DNA of 64,000 bases from Nannocystis bainbridge (GTDB lineage Bacteria; Myxococcota_A; Polyangia; Nannocystales; Nannocystaceae), in NCBI RefSeq assembly GCF_028368995.1, contig NZ_JAQNDL010000002.1, forward strand, positions 1,237,724 to 1,301,723, read 5' to 3'. A model generated the notes under the pieces. The model ran no database searches and was not told where the DNA came from. It saw only the letters and a program-made list of their open reading frames with translations. A program made the position numbers and the translations under genes. How positions within the stretch are numbered: the first letter of the stretch is position 1; the number at the start of each line of letters is the position of its first letter. Positions 10,604 to 19,083 of the stretch are shown here, in pieces.

Positions 10604-12235
10604 TCAGTCGAGGATCCCGTGGATGTACCAGCGGTCGCGCGGGCGGTCGTAGAACAGCCAGGCGATGTCGCCGTGGGCGGTCTCGGCGAAGTAGTAGTCG
10701 CGCTCGACCTCGCGGGCCCACCAGCCGCCGCTGATCCGGTACGGCCCGGCCATGCGCACGACGGCGCCGCGGACCAGGCCGCTGGCGGCCAGCCAGTGCT
10801 CGTCGGCCTCGTCGCGGCGCGGCAGCGGGACCGGCCGCGGGAGCAGGCGCCGGCACAGCGGCGGGGCGGCCAGGGCCTCATGATGGTTGGCCGGGAGGTC
10901 GTGCACGATCGGGCACGTCACGTCGGACACGGGCTCCCAGGCGAAGCTGGCCTCGGGGAGGTGGGCGGAGCGCAGGCTGGCGCGGGTGACGGCCTGCTCG
11001 CCGAACGCGGCGCGGACGCGGGCGAGGGCCCGGGCGGCGGCGGCGAGGTCGCGACCGCGGCCGCGCAGGAGGGCGAGCTGCTCGGCGCGGGCGCGGGCGC
11101 CGAGGCCGACGAGGACGACGCGCTTGACCGGGGCGGCGAGGGTGAGGCCGTCGAGGCGCAGGCGCAGGAGGTCGAGCAGCTGCAGCAGATCTTCGGGCTC
11201 GGCCTGCAGCGGGGCGGCCGGCTCGACGGTGGTGACGGCGGGATCTTCGTGGTCGAGCTCGAGGGTGAGGCGGAGCTCGACGAGGGCGTCGCCGCCGCTG
11301 CAGACCTGGCGTAAGAGACAGGCGATCGGCTCCTTGAGCGCGAACAGCAGCCGCTCGCGGTCGTCGTCGGGCGGGTCGATCTCGAGCGCGAGCTCGGGCG
11401 GATCGTCGGGCTGCGACGGCCGCAGCGGGGCGTGCTCGCGGCCGGAGGCGCGGGCGTGGAGGGCGGCGGCGGCGCTGCCGAGGCGGGTCCGCACGTCGGC
11501 GGCGGGCAGGGCGAGGAAGCCGCCGAGGGTGGAGATCCCGAGCTTCTCGAGGGTGTCCTGAAGGACAGGTGCGAGGTCGAGCGCGGCGAGCGGGACGGCG
11601 CCGACGCGGGCGGCCTCCTCGGCCGGGCTGGCGAGCACGAGCGGGGCGCTCAGCGAGCCGTGGCGGGCCAGGGCGAGGGTGTGAAAGCGGGTGAAGCCGA
11701 CGGCGACCCCGGCGGTGTAGCCGAGCGCCTGGAGGTCGCTCCGCAGCCCGCCGGCCCAGGTCGGGAGGTCGCCCTGCAGCCGCTCGAGGCCGGTGGGATC
11801 GAGCCAGAAGACGCCGCGCGGATCGAGGCACGGCTCGACCCGCGGCGAGCGGCGCAGGAGCGCGCGCAGCAGCTCGTCGGCGGCCTCGTCGAGCATGTCC
11901 TCGGGGACAGGTTCGGCGTGGAGATCGGGCACCAGGCCGCGGGCGGCGGCGCAGCGCATGCCGCGAGCGACGCCGCGGCGCCGCGCGGCCTGGTTGGCCC
12001 ACAGGACCTCGGCCTGCGGGCCCTCGCGGCGGAGGACGGCGACCGGGGCGCCGCGCAGCTCGGGCCGCCGCCGCAGCAGGACCTGCAGCGGAAAGGCGGG
12101 CAGGTGGGCGCAAGCGAGCCGCGCGGGCGGGTCGAGAGCGAGGCTGTCCTCAGGGACATGTGCCGATGCGCGCGCGCTGCCGAGGCTCGCAGGCGGAGCT
12201 TGGAAGTGGAGCGCGGGCTGGGAGGGACGAGCCAT
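10604..12235 (-). CDS. imuB: ImuB, Y-family polymerase-like translesion factor
   Basis: A 543-residue Y-family polymerase homologue that is catalytically inactive in characterised cases and links ImuA and DnaE2 to the sliding clamp. The N-terminus shows ACAHLPAFPLQVLLRRRPEL, then PVAVLRREGPQAEVLWANQAARRRG; the metal-binding Asp expected in active Y polymerases is not present at AHLPAF. The little-finger region and a C-terminal extension ending WLFYDRPRDRWYIHGILD are typical of ImuB. Three two-unit copies of the 14-bp repeat are read through (near 11560, 11896 and 12145). The first 40 residues are poorly conserved, so the true start may be downstream of 12235. Confidence 0.9.
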   Translation of the reverse strand: MARPSQPALHFQAPPASLGSARASAHVPEDSLALDPPARLACAHLPAFPLQVLLRRRPELRGAPVAVLRREGPQAEVLWANQAARRRGVARGMRCAAARGLVPDLHAEPVPEDMLDEAADELLRALLRRSPRVEPCLDPRGVFWLDPTGLERLQGDLPTWAGGLRSDLQALGYTAGVAVGFTRFHTLALARHGSLSAPLVLASPAEEAARVGAVPLAALDLAPVLQDTLEKLGISTLGGFLALPAADVRTRLGSAAAALHARASGREHAPLRPSQPDDPPELALEIDPPDDDRERLLFALKEPIACLLRQVCSGGDALVELRLTLELDHEDPAVTTVEPAAPLQAEPEDLLQLLDLLRLRLDGLTLAAPVKRVVLVGLGARARAEQLALLRGRGRDLAAAARALARVRAAFGEQAVTRASLRSAHLPEASFAWEPVSDVTCPIVHDLPANHHEALAAPPLCRRLLPRPVPLPRRDEADEHWLAASGLVRGAVVRMAGPYRISGGWWAREVERDYYFAETAHGDIAWLFYDRPRDRWYIHGILD

Positions 12236-12376
12236 GAGGCGCGGCGCCTTGAAAGGCGAGCGAGCGGAGGAACGAGCGGAGCGCGGCGAGCGAGAGCGGG
12301 GCGAACGGAGCGCTGCGAAGGCGCAGGGGAGCGCGAGCGCGCGGCGGACTGAAGCGCGGACCGGAGCGCGGGCGCG

Positions 12377-13126
12377 TCAGGCCAGGCCCCAGGGGCCGCG
12401 GCGGAGCTCGCTGGCCGCGAGGCGCGGGGCGGCGCCCTTGTGCTTGAGGACGTCGGGGCGGAGGGCGAACAGGCCGGCGCCGCGGCGCTCGCGGCGGGGC
12501 TGGAGGCGCAGGCCGACCATCGGGCCCAGCGAGTCGCGCCGGGCCGAGCCGCGGGTCAGGAGGACGACGCGGCAGCCGTGCGCGCGCGCGAGGCCGGCCA
12601 GGCGCGCCTGCCAGGCGCTGCCGTGCAGTCCTCGAGGACAGGTCCGAACGGACATGCCCTCGGGGACAGGGCGATCGGTGGCCGGGATCTTGTCGCTCGC
12701 GTCCGCGCGGGCGGGCGGCGGGGCGCTGAGGTCGAGGACGCACAGGCCGTAACCGCCCGAGCGCAGCAGCAGCTCGGCGGCGCGAGCGATGCCGGCGGCG
12801 CCGCGATCCTCGGGGATGTGGACGACGATGAGGGAGTCGAGGTCGACGCCGGAGTCGGCCAGATCGGGCGGGAACAGCGGCCCGCCGACCGGCTGAATCC
12901 ACACGGTGGTCTCGCCCTCGAGCTGGGCCTGACGGACCAGCGCGACGGCGGTGGTGAGGCGCGCGCCGGCGGCCCCGCCCGAGACCTCGATCAGCTTGCC
13001 GGGCGCGGCCAGGGTGACGAAGGAGGCGGGAGAAGCGGCGCTTTCGGTGTCTGCGGGAGCTGTCCCTTCGGACAGCTCATCCACCACGCCTTCCTCTTCG
13101 ACCCCCCTCAACGCCACGACCGTCAT
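12377..13126 (-). CDS. imuA: ImuA, RecA-like translesion accessory protein
   Basis: A 249-residue RecA/SulA-like protein, first gene of the SOS mutasome cassette. It has a RecA-type core: GKLIEVSGGAAGARLTTAVALV in place of a classical Walker A, VWIQPVGGPLFPPDLADSGVDLDSLIVV, and a C-terminal RLRGPWGLA-like ending. The stretch around residues 150-165 is encoded by three 14-bp repeat units. The ATG at 13126 is preceded on its strand by TAAACC, 7 nt away, and a GTTCAG motif, consistent with a LexA-controlled leaderless start. A 141-nt purine-rich spacer separates it from imuB. Confidence 0.82.
   Translation of the reverse strand: MTVVALRGVEEEGVVDELSEGTAPADTESAASPASFVTLAAPGKLIEVSGGAAGARLTTAVALVRQAQLEGETTVWIQPVGGPLFPPDLADSGVDLDSLIVVHIPEDRGAAGIARAAELLLRSGGYGLCVLDLSAPPPARADASDKIPATDRPVPEGMSVRTCPRGLHGSAWQARLAGLARAHGCRVVLLTRGSARRDSLGPMVGLRLQPRRERRGAGLFALRPDVLKHKGAAPRLAASELRRGPWGLA
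12626..12674. repeat. 14-bp repeat array inside imuA
   Basis: Anchors CAGG, CATG and CAGG at 12639, 12653 and 12667 are exactly 14 bp apart, with a slipped CAGT at 12626. The imuA frame stays open. Confidence 0.75.
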
Positions 13127-13133
13127 GCGTCAA

Positions 13134-13156
13134 GGTTTACTGAACATCCAATCAGA
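13134..13156 (-). promoter_or_regulatory. Candidate LexA-type operator and -10 of the imuA operon
   Basis: Reading the minus strand, CTGATTGGATGTTCAG is followed by TAAACC, which ends 7 nt before the imuA ATG. GTTCAG is the conserved half of the Myxococcus LexA box as I remember it; the other half matches only partly. Confidence 0.35.
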
Positions 13157-13315
13157 ATCAAAGAAATTTGTGTGTCCTGGCTTACGCTCGGAACTGACCT
13201 GCGCGTTCCGGCGCACTGCGCGAGGCTGCGCAGCGCGGATGTGCTCGCGGGCTCGACCTGCTCGAAAGGACAGGTCAGAAAAGCGCGCGTGAGCGCGTGG
13301 TAAAACCGGCAATCG

Positions 13316-14227
13316 ATGGCAGGTGACAGCTCGACCGCCCACATCATCCAGTCGCTCGTCGCCAACTTGCTGATCGCGGTGGCGAAGGGCGTGGCAGCGA
13401 TGATCACGGGCTCGGGCGCCATGCTCGCCGAGACGCTGCACTCGCTGGCCGATTGCGGGAATCAGCTGCTGCTGCTGCTCGGCGTGCGCATGAGCCGGCG
13501 ACCGCCGAGCGAGAAGCACCCGCTCGGCCACGGCCGCTCGCTCTACTTCTGGTCGTTCATGGTGGCGCTGTTGTTGTTCTCGGGCGGCGGGGTGTTCTCG
13601 CTGTACGAGGGCTTCCACAAGCTCGGCCACGCGGGCGAGGTGGAGAGCGTGGAGGTCGCCCTGGCGGTGCTGGCGCTGTCGTTGGCGATCGAGGGCTGGG
13701 CGACGCTGAAGAACATCGGCGAGATGAACAAGCGCCGCCGCGGCAAGCCGTTCTTCCAGTACCTGCGCGACAGCAAGGACTCGGACCTGGTGGTGGTGTT
13801 CGGCGAGAACGCGGCGGCGTGCCTCGGCCTCATCCTGGCGCTGCTGGCCCTGCTGATGGCGAGCGTGACGGGCGACGGGCGCTGGGACGCCATCGGGACG
13901 CTGGCGATCGGCGCGGTGCTGATCGGCGTGGCGGTGTTCCTGGCCGTCGAGGTGAAGTCGCTGCTGGTCGGCGAGGCCGCCGATCCGGAGATCGCGGCGG
14001 CCGCCGCGGCGCTGGCCGTCGAGGACCCGAAGATCACGCGCGTGCTGCGGCTCATCACGGTGCAGCAAGGCCCCGGCGAGGTGCTGGTCGCGGTCAAGCT
14101 GGGGTTCGCCGAGGGGATGACGGTCGAGCAGGTCGCGGGGACGATCAATGAGTTCGAGACCCGCCTGCGCGGCCGCTGCCCCGAAGTGAAGTGGTGCTTC
14201 GTCGAGCCCGACATCCCGCGCACGTGA
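13316..14227 (+). CDS. Cation diffusion facilitator family transporter
   Basis: A 303-residue CDF (SLC30) antiporter expected to export Zn2+ or a related divalent metal across the inner membrane. TM2 carries the metal site HSLAD (His42, Asp46), and the conserved PLGHGRSLYFWSFMVAL follows. The partner site in TM5 reads FGENAAACLGL, so the usual second Asp is replaced by Asn165 next to Glu164. That replacement is reminiscent of the SLC30A9-type branch and may alter metal choice. A cytoplasmic domain of about 80 residues closes the protein. It is divergent from imuA, with no evident metal-responsive operator. Confidence 0.85.
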   Translation: MAGDSSTAHIIQSLVANLLIAVAKGVAAMITGSGAMLAETLHSLADCGNQLLLLLGVRMSRRPPSEKHPLGHGRSLYFWSFMVALLLFSGGGVFSLYEGFHKLGHAGEVESVEVALAVLALSLAIEGWATLKNIGEMNKRRRGKPFFQYLRDSKDSDLVVVFGENAAACLGLILALLALLMASVTGDGRWDAIGTLAIGAVLIGVAVFLAVEVKSLLVGEAADPEIAAAAAALAVEDPKITRVLRLITVQQGPGEVLVAVKLGFAEGMTVEQVAGTINEFETRLRGRCPEVKWCFVEPDIPRT

Positions 14228-14296
14228 GCGCCGGAGCGAGAGACGGCGGACGGGGCGCTACGAGCCTCGAGCATGCGGGGCGGTGACTCGCACGCG

Positions 14297-14315
14297 TCAG
14301 GCTTCGTGAGCCTGA
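14297..14315. terminator. Short hairpin between convergent genes
   Basis: TCAGGCT-TCGTG-AGCCTGA forms a perfect 7-bp stem between the CDF gene and the convergent hypothetical gene. No T-run follows. Confidence 0.3.
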
Positions 14316-14319
14316 AGCA

Positions 14320-14715
14320 TCACTCGCGGCCGGTCTCGAACACGAGGCGTCGCGCGAACTCTCCCTCGACGAGGGCGGCGGCGGCCTCGGCCAGCTGGGC
14401 GACGCGGTCGCTGCGTTCGCTGCGGGCGAGGTCGCGGATCTGGTCGAGGAGGGCGCGGTAGGCCCCGAGCAGGCTCTCGCGCGCGCTGGACAGGCTGTCG
14501 GGCGACGATGGGACGTGCGTGGGCGTCACTCGCTGAGGTGATGTGTCCGAAGAGACAGGTTCCGCTGAGTCCGTCGGGCCGGTTCCTTTGGACATGTCCA
14601 ATGGGACATGTCTATAGGGAAAGGTGGCGGACGGCGAGGTCGCTCCGGGTTCATCGGGCCTGGTCGGGCCGGACGGCGTGGCGGGGTTCGTCGTCTCCAG
14701 ATCGTCGTCGTGCAT
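14320..14715 (-). CDS. Hypothetical protein with coiled C-terminal half
   Basis: A 131-residue protein of no recognised family, starting at MHDDDLETT. The first 80 residues are Pro/Thr/Ser-rich and apparently disordered, and include a stretch encoded by 14-bp repeat units (around 14543-14612, RHVPLDMSKG). The last 50 residues are predicted helical: SARESLLGAYRALLDQIRDLARSERSDRVAQLAEAAAALVEGEF. I take this helical part as the conserved functional core. It may be a small regulatory or structural protein. An upstream ATG at 14784 is possible but adds only low-complexity sequence. Confidence 0.5.
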   Translation of the reverse strand: MHDDDLETTNPATPSGPTRPDEPGATSPSATFPYRHVPLDMSKGTGPTDSAEPVSSDTSPQRVTPTHVPSSPDSLSSARESLLGAYRALLDQIRDLARSERSDRVAQLAEAAAALVEGEFARRLVFETGRE

Positions 14716-14892
14716 CCGAGGCCTCCACGCGAGCCGGTCGCGGCCCGGGCGGCCAGCGTTCTCCGGGGAGGGCGAGGGTGTCAACGTTCGATCGGGCGCG
14801 CGCCGACGCTGCCGCGATCGCGCGGCGCGAGCTCGGCCGTTGAAAGAGCTGTCGCGAGAGACAGGTGAGCGCGCGAGCGATCGCGGGCGCTC

Positions 14893-16041
14893 TCAGAACG
14901 GCACGGAGAAGGCCAGGCTGCCGAGGCGGGCGTACGGCCCGAAGCGGTAGCCCTCCGAGTAGAAGACGTGGTTGTACGTCGCCTGCACCCACGCGCCCTT
15001 GAGCCAGTGGAGCCCGCGCACGCGGGCGAGGCCGTCGAGCTCGACGGTCATCTCGACGCCGGGGGTGTGCGAGTGGAACTTGGTCATCTTCGGGTCGGCG
15101 GTGCGATAGATGGTGTCGCTGCCGTAGTTGCCGTCTTCGCGCCAGAAGTAGGCGCCGGACTGGGTGTAGAAGCGGTAGCGCAGGCGCAGGACGACGCGGC
15201 GGAGGAAGCGGACGTGAGCGCGGACCTCGGGGGCGTGGGCGACGATGGCCCAGTCGTCGGCGTAGAAGCGGTAGCGACCCTCGAGCACGAGCGGGGTTTT
15301 AGGCACGGCGTAGCGCAGGAAGCCGCTCAGGGCGAGGCGCCGGCGCTGGCGCGGGTGCGACTCGTCGAGGCCGTCGCGGACCTTGCGGTAGGGGTTGTCC
15401 TGCGGGCCCTTGGAATAGATGCCCTCGGCCAGCACGCCGCCGAGCAGCCGGCGGGTGAGGGCGTGGGTGTACCCGAGCCCGAGGTAGTGGACCTGCAGGA
15501 GGTTCGAAGGGCGCGCACCTGTCCCGGAGGACATCTCCTCGAGGTTCATGCGACCGCCGGTCCACGGGATGGCCCGACCGCCGTAGAGCTGCAGCACGGA
15601 GTCGAGGTTGGCCATGTACTGCAGGCTGACGGTGCCGGCGCGGTTGAAGACGTCGCGCGCGCCGCCGAGGCCGAAGCTGCGCGAGACCCAATCGCTCTCG
15701 GTCGAGTAGCGGAAGAAGCCGCCGAACGACCACTCCTTGAGCCGCGCAGAGGCCCGCAGGGTGCCCTCGTGGCGGAACTCGGTGAAGAGGAAGTCGCCGC
15801 CGGTGACGGCCGCCGCGCCGGCGCCGATCGAGGCCGAGGTGACGGAGTCGAGCAGGTACTCGGCGCCGATCGTGAAGCGCTCGTCGGGGAGGTCCTTCTC
15901 GACGTAGACGACCGGCGCGAGCACCCGGGTCGAGGTCTCGCGGTAGTAGTTGCCGCGCACGGTGACGCGATCCTCGGCCGCGAGATCGCGGGCGACGAGG
16001 AGCGAGACGAAACAGGCGAGGAAGACTAGCCGCAGCCGCAT
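14893..16041 (-). CDS. DUF3570 outer-membrane beta-barrel protein
   Basis: A 382-residue protein with a signal peptide (hydrophobic to residue 22, cleavage near DLAAED) and alternating strands that end in a C-terminal Phe (LAFSVPF), the signature of an outer-membrane barrel. Its pattern (VTVRGNYYRETSTRV, then RHEGTLRASARL, HTPGVEMTVELDG, YRFGPYARLGSLAFSVPF) is that of DUF3570. The family is usually encoded next to a DUF4266 lipoprotein, as here, where the genes overlap by 16 nt. Function is not established; the pair often sits near redox or flavin-transfer genes elsewhere. A repeat hairpin is read through near 15515-15535. Confidence 0.82.
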   Translation of the reverse strand: MRLRLVFLACFVSLLVARDLAAEDRVTVRGNYYRETSTRVLAPVVYVEKDLPDERFTIGAEYLLDSVTSASIGAGAAAVTGGDFLFTEFRHEGTLRASARLKEWSFGGFFRYSTESDWVSRSFGLGGARDVFNRAGTVSLQYMANLDSVLQLYGGRAIPWTGGRMNLEEMSSGTGARPSNLLQVHYLGLGYTHALTRRLLGGVLAEGIYSKGPQDNPYRKVRDGLDESHPRQRRRLALSGFLRYAVPKTPLVLEGRYRFYADDWAIVAHAPEVRAHVRFLRRVVLRLRYRFYTQSGAYFWREDGNYGSDTIYRTADPKMTKFHSHTPGVEMTVELDGLARVRGLHWLKGAWVQATYNHVFYSEGYRFGPYARLGSLAFSVPF

Positions 16042-16250
16042 CCGCCACCTGCGGCGCCGTGCCCGCCGAACCCGCCTTCGCGCGCCGATTCGACGTGCGA
16101 CTGGAACTTGTCCTCCATGCCTTCGGCGGCGGGGTTCATCTCGGGGCGGCTCAGGACCTCGCGCTCGGACGGACGAACCGTGGCGCAGCCGGCAGGCAGA
16201 GCGAGGGCTGCGAGGACGAGGGCGACGAGGCGCGCGGGTCCGGCGAACAT
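16026..16250 (-). CDS. DUF4266 lipoprotein
   Basis: A 74-residue small lipoprotein. The signal peptide ends in LPAGC (Cys22). The mature part has the DUF4266 pattern SEREVLSRPEMNP, then HVESAREGGFGGHG, and a Gly/Cys-rich end GGGCGCG. It is translationally coupled to the DUF3570 barrel gene. On its strand TAAGGT ends 7 nt before the ATG at 16250, matching the leaderless promoter type. Confidence 0.82.
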   Translation of the reverse strand: MFAGPARLVALVLAALALPAGCATVRPSEREVLSRPEMNPAAEGMEDKFQSHVESAREGGFGGHGAAGGGCGCG

Positions 16251-16257
16251 CGGCCCG

Positions 16258-16263
16258 ACCTTA
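16258..16263 (-). promoter_or_regulatory. Candidate -10 of the DUF4266-DUF3570 operon
   Basis: On the minus strand TAAGGT sits 7 nt before the ATG at 16250, the same spacing as at several other genes in the window. Confidence 0.5.
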
Positions 16264-16359
16264 GCCGCAGAAATCTCGCGGCAGCAAGGCCCCGCGGATC
16301 GGGCTTCGCCGGCGCGGCACCCTTGTCAGCGCGGCGCGCCTGGTCTATCCCCCGTGCGA

Positions 16360-17070
16360 ATGGGCCTCCTGATCGTCATCGACGGGCCTGCGGGCGCAGG
16401 AAAGAGCACGGTCGCGCGCCGCGTGGCGCAGCACTTCGGACTGCCGGTGCTCGACACCGGCGCCATCTACCGCACGCTGGCGCTGGCGGCCCGCGAGCGC
16501 GGGATCGCCTGGAGCGACGAGCCCGGGTTGGTGGCGCTGGCCGCGGGCCTGCCCATCCGCTTCGAGGCGGCCAGCGAGACTGGCGGCCCGCGGGTGCTGT
16601 GCGACGGGCGAGACGTCACGCAGGCGATCCGGACGCCGGAGATCTCCGATGGTTCGTCGCAGGTGTCGGCGCTGCCGGCGGTCCGCGCCAGTCTGTTGGA
16701 GATCCAGCGTCGCCTCGGCCGGGACGGCTGCGTGGCCGAGGGCCGCGACCTGGGGACGGTGGTGTTCCCCGATGCGACGCACAAGTTCTTCCTCACGGCC
16801 AGCGACGCCGTCCGCGCCGCCCGACGTCAGGCCGAGCTCGAGGGCGTCGCGCTGGCGGACGTCCTGCGCGACCTGAACCGGCGTGACGAACGCGATCGGT
16901 CCCGCGCTGCCGCCCCGATGGCCCGGGCCGAGGACGCCGTTCTCGTCGATTCCAGCGATCTCGACGCCGACGCGGTGGTGGCCGCCATCGTGCGCGCCGT
17001 GACGTCCAGGCTCTCTGGGCCCGGCGGGGCCGCCGGTGGGCCGGTTGACGGGTCGCCCAAAAGCGCCTAG
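16360..17070 (+). CDS. cmk: Cytidylate kinase
   Basis: A 236-residue NMP kinase phosphorylating CMP/dCMP with ATP. It has the P-loop GPAGAGKST, the CMP-binding LDTGAIYRTLAL, the VSALPAVR and GRDLGTVVFPDA motifs, and the lid RRDERDRSR. The ATG at 16360 is chosen because family similarity starts at MGLLIVIDGP; a GTG two codons upstream (16354) is possible. rpsA follows after about 117 nt, the classical cmk-rpsA arrangement. Confidence 0.95.
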   Translation: MGLLIVIDGPAGAGKSTVARRVAQHFGLPVLDTGAIYRTLALAARERGIAWSDEPGLVALAAGLPIRFEAASETGGPRVLCDGRDVTQAIRTPEISDGSSQVSALPAVRASLLEIQRRLGRDGCVAEGRDLGTVVFPDATHKFFLTASDAVRAARRQAELEGVALADVLRDLNRRDERDRSRAAAPMARAEDAVLVDSSDLDADAVVAAIVRAVTSRLSGPGGAAGGPVDGSPKSA

Positions 17071-17187
17071 CTTCCCCCCGCTCGCGTAGGCCAGAGTGGC
17101 GTGCGTCGTGCGTGTCCGTCAGGTCACGTCCACGAGGCCGCTCCTCTCAAAGAGCCAACGCGGGGCGGAAGGAACTTTCACCCGAAC

Positions 17188-18900
17188 ATGCAAGAGCAAC
17201 ACAACCTGCGCGCCGACGGAGACGATGATTTCGCGGCGCTCTTCGAGAAGAACACCCAGGAGAATCCGGAGATCCGTGAAGGCACGATCGTCCTGGGGAC
17301 CATCGTCGACATTATCGGCGAGTACGCCGTGGTCGATGTCGGTTGCAAGGCAGAGGGCCAGGTCCCGCTGCGAGAGTTCGCCGAGGAAGACGGCAGCATC
17401 AACATCCGCGTCGGCGACAAGATCGAGGTCCTCCTCGAGGCGCAAGAGGACAACAACGGCCTCGTGGTCCTGTCGAAGGACAAGGCCCGCAAGCGCAAGG
17501 TGTGGGACGAGATCCAGACGGCGTGCGAGGCCGAGGGTCTGGTCCGCGGCACCATCCAGGCCCGCGTGAAGGGCGGCCTTGCGGTGCTGCTGCAGGGCGG
17601 CGTGAAGGCGTTCTTGCCGGGGAGCCAGGTCGATCTGCGGCCCGTCCGCAACCTGGACACCTTCATCGCCAAGGACTTCGACTTCAAGATTATAAAGTTC
17701 AACAAGAAGCGCGGTAACATCGTGTTGTCGCGCCGGGTGCTGCTCGAGGCGGAGCGCGCCAACCTGAAGAGCGACACGCTCAACCGGCTGCAAGAGGGCG
17801 AGATCGTCGAGGGTGTGGTCAAGAACCTCACCGACTACGGTGCCTTCATCGACCTCGGCGGCATCGACGGCCTGCTCCACATCACGGACATGTCGTGGGG
17901 CCGCGTCAACCACCCGAGCGAGCTGTTCCAGGTCGGCGACAAGGTTCGCGTCAAGGTCCTGAAGTTCAACTCGGACTCCGAGCGCGTCAGCCTCGGCCTC
18001 AAGCAGATCACCGCGGATCCGTGGGTCAACGCCGAGCAGCGTTACATCCCCGGCACCGTGGTCGAGGGCAAGGTCGTCAGCATCAAGGACTACGGCGCCT
18101 TCATCGAGCTCGAGGAGGGCATCGAGGGTCTGGTCCACGTGTCCGAGATGTCCTGGACGCGCCAGATCAAGAACCCGAAGCAGATCCTCAAGATCGGCGA
18201 TCAGGTCCGCGCGGTGGTCCTCGACATCGACGTGTCGCAGAACCGCATCTCCCTCGGCATGAAGCAGCTCGAGGAGAACCCGTACGACAAGGTGCTCGAG
18301 ACCTACCCGCCGGGCACCATCGTCGAGGGCGTGGTCCGCAACATCGCCGACTTCGGCGTGTTCGTGGAGCTCGAGCCGGGCATCGACGGCCTCGTGCACA
18401 TCACGGATCTCAGCTGGACGCAGCGGGTCCGTCACCCGAGCGAGCTGTTCAAGAAGGGCGACCGCGTCCGCGCGATGGTCCTGAACATCGACAACTCGGG
18501 CGAGAAGCCGAAGATCAGCCTCGGCCTCAAGCAGCTCGCGCAGGATCCGTGGGACCGGATCCCGTACGACTACCCGACGGGCAAGATCTTCGAGGTCAAG
18601 ATCCTCAAGCTCACCGACTTCGGCGCGTTCGCCGAGCTCGAGCCGGGCATCGAGGGCCTGATCCACATCTCGGAGATCAGCGAGGAGCGCATCGAGGACC
18701 CCCGGTCGGTGCTCGAGCCGAACCAGCGCGTGCGTGCGGAGCTCATCCAGATGGACCCGGCCGAGCGCAAGATCGGCCTGTCGATCAAGAGCGCCAAGCG
18801 CCAGGACGAGCTCGCCGACGCCCAGGGCTACGCCAACGCCAGCGAGGCCGGCGCGACCCTCGGCGACGTGTTCGCCAACAAGTTCCGCGACCGCTCGTAG
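17188..18900 (+). CDS. rpsA: 30S ribosomal protein S1
   Basis: A 570-residue S1 protein with six S1/OB-fold repeats, which helps recruit mRNA to the 30S subunit. The repeats are visible as GTIVLGTIVDIIGEYAVVDV, GTIQARVKGGLAVLL, GVVKNLTDYGAFIDL, GKVVSIKDYGAFIEL, GVVRNIADFGVFVEL and VKILKLTDFGAFAEL. GGAAGGAA lies about 15 nt before the ATG at 17188. A longer in-frame GTG start at 17101 would add 29 residues not typical of S1. If many mRNAs here are leaderless, S1 is of interest because leaderless initiation depends little on it. Confidence 0.96.
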   Translation: MQEQHNLRADGDDDFAALFEKNTQENPEIREGTIVLGTIVDIIGEYAVVDVGCKAEGQVPLREFAEEDGSINIRVGDKIEVLLEAQEDNNGLVVLSKDKARKRKVWDEIQTACEAEGLVRGTIQARVKGGLAVLLQGGVKAFLPGSQVDLRPVRNLDTFIAKDFDFKIIKFNKKRGNIVLSRRVLLEAERANLKSDTLNRLQEGEIVEGVVKNLTDYGAFIDLGGIDGLLHITDMSWGRVNHPSELFQVGDKVRVKVLKFNSDSERVSLGLKQITADPWVNAEQRYIPGTVVEGKVVSIKDYGAFIELEEGIEGLVHVSEMSWTRQIKNPKQILKIGDQVRAVVLDIDVSQNRISLGMKQLEENPYDKVLETYPPGTIVEGVVRNIADFGVFVELEPGIDGLVHITDLSWTQRVRHPSELFKKGDRVRAMVLNIDNSGEKPKISLGLKQLAQDPWDRIPYDYPTGKIFEVKILKLTDFGAFAELEPGIEGLIHISEISEERIEDPRSVLEPNQRVRAELIQMDPAERKIGLSIKSAKRQDELADAQGYANASEAGATLGDVFANKFRDRS

Positions 18901-18971
18901 TCGCGGCTCGCTCCGCGCTACGGCGCGGGGCGTGTGAGCTCCCGGCGCCCTGACGGCCGCCGGGCCGACAT

Positions 18972-19025
18972 CGAAGGCTCTGTCCGATCCGCGGTCTCCG
19001 CGGGCGGACGGGGCCTTCGCTGTTT
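18972..19025 (+). terminator. Hairpin terminator candidate after rpsA
   Basis: A long imperfect stem (CGAAGGCTCTGTCCG pairing with CGGACGGGGCCTTCG) closes around an inner GC hairpin and is followed by CTGTTTG. It lies 72 nt after the rpsA stop and before ribH. Confidence 0.55.
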
Positions 19026-19083
19026 GCGGCGGCGTGCGCGACGGCGCTTGATCGCTCCCCCGAGTCGGGGTAAGCCGCCGGGC

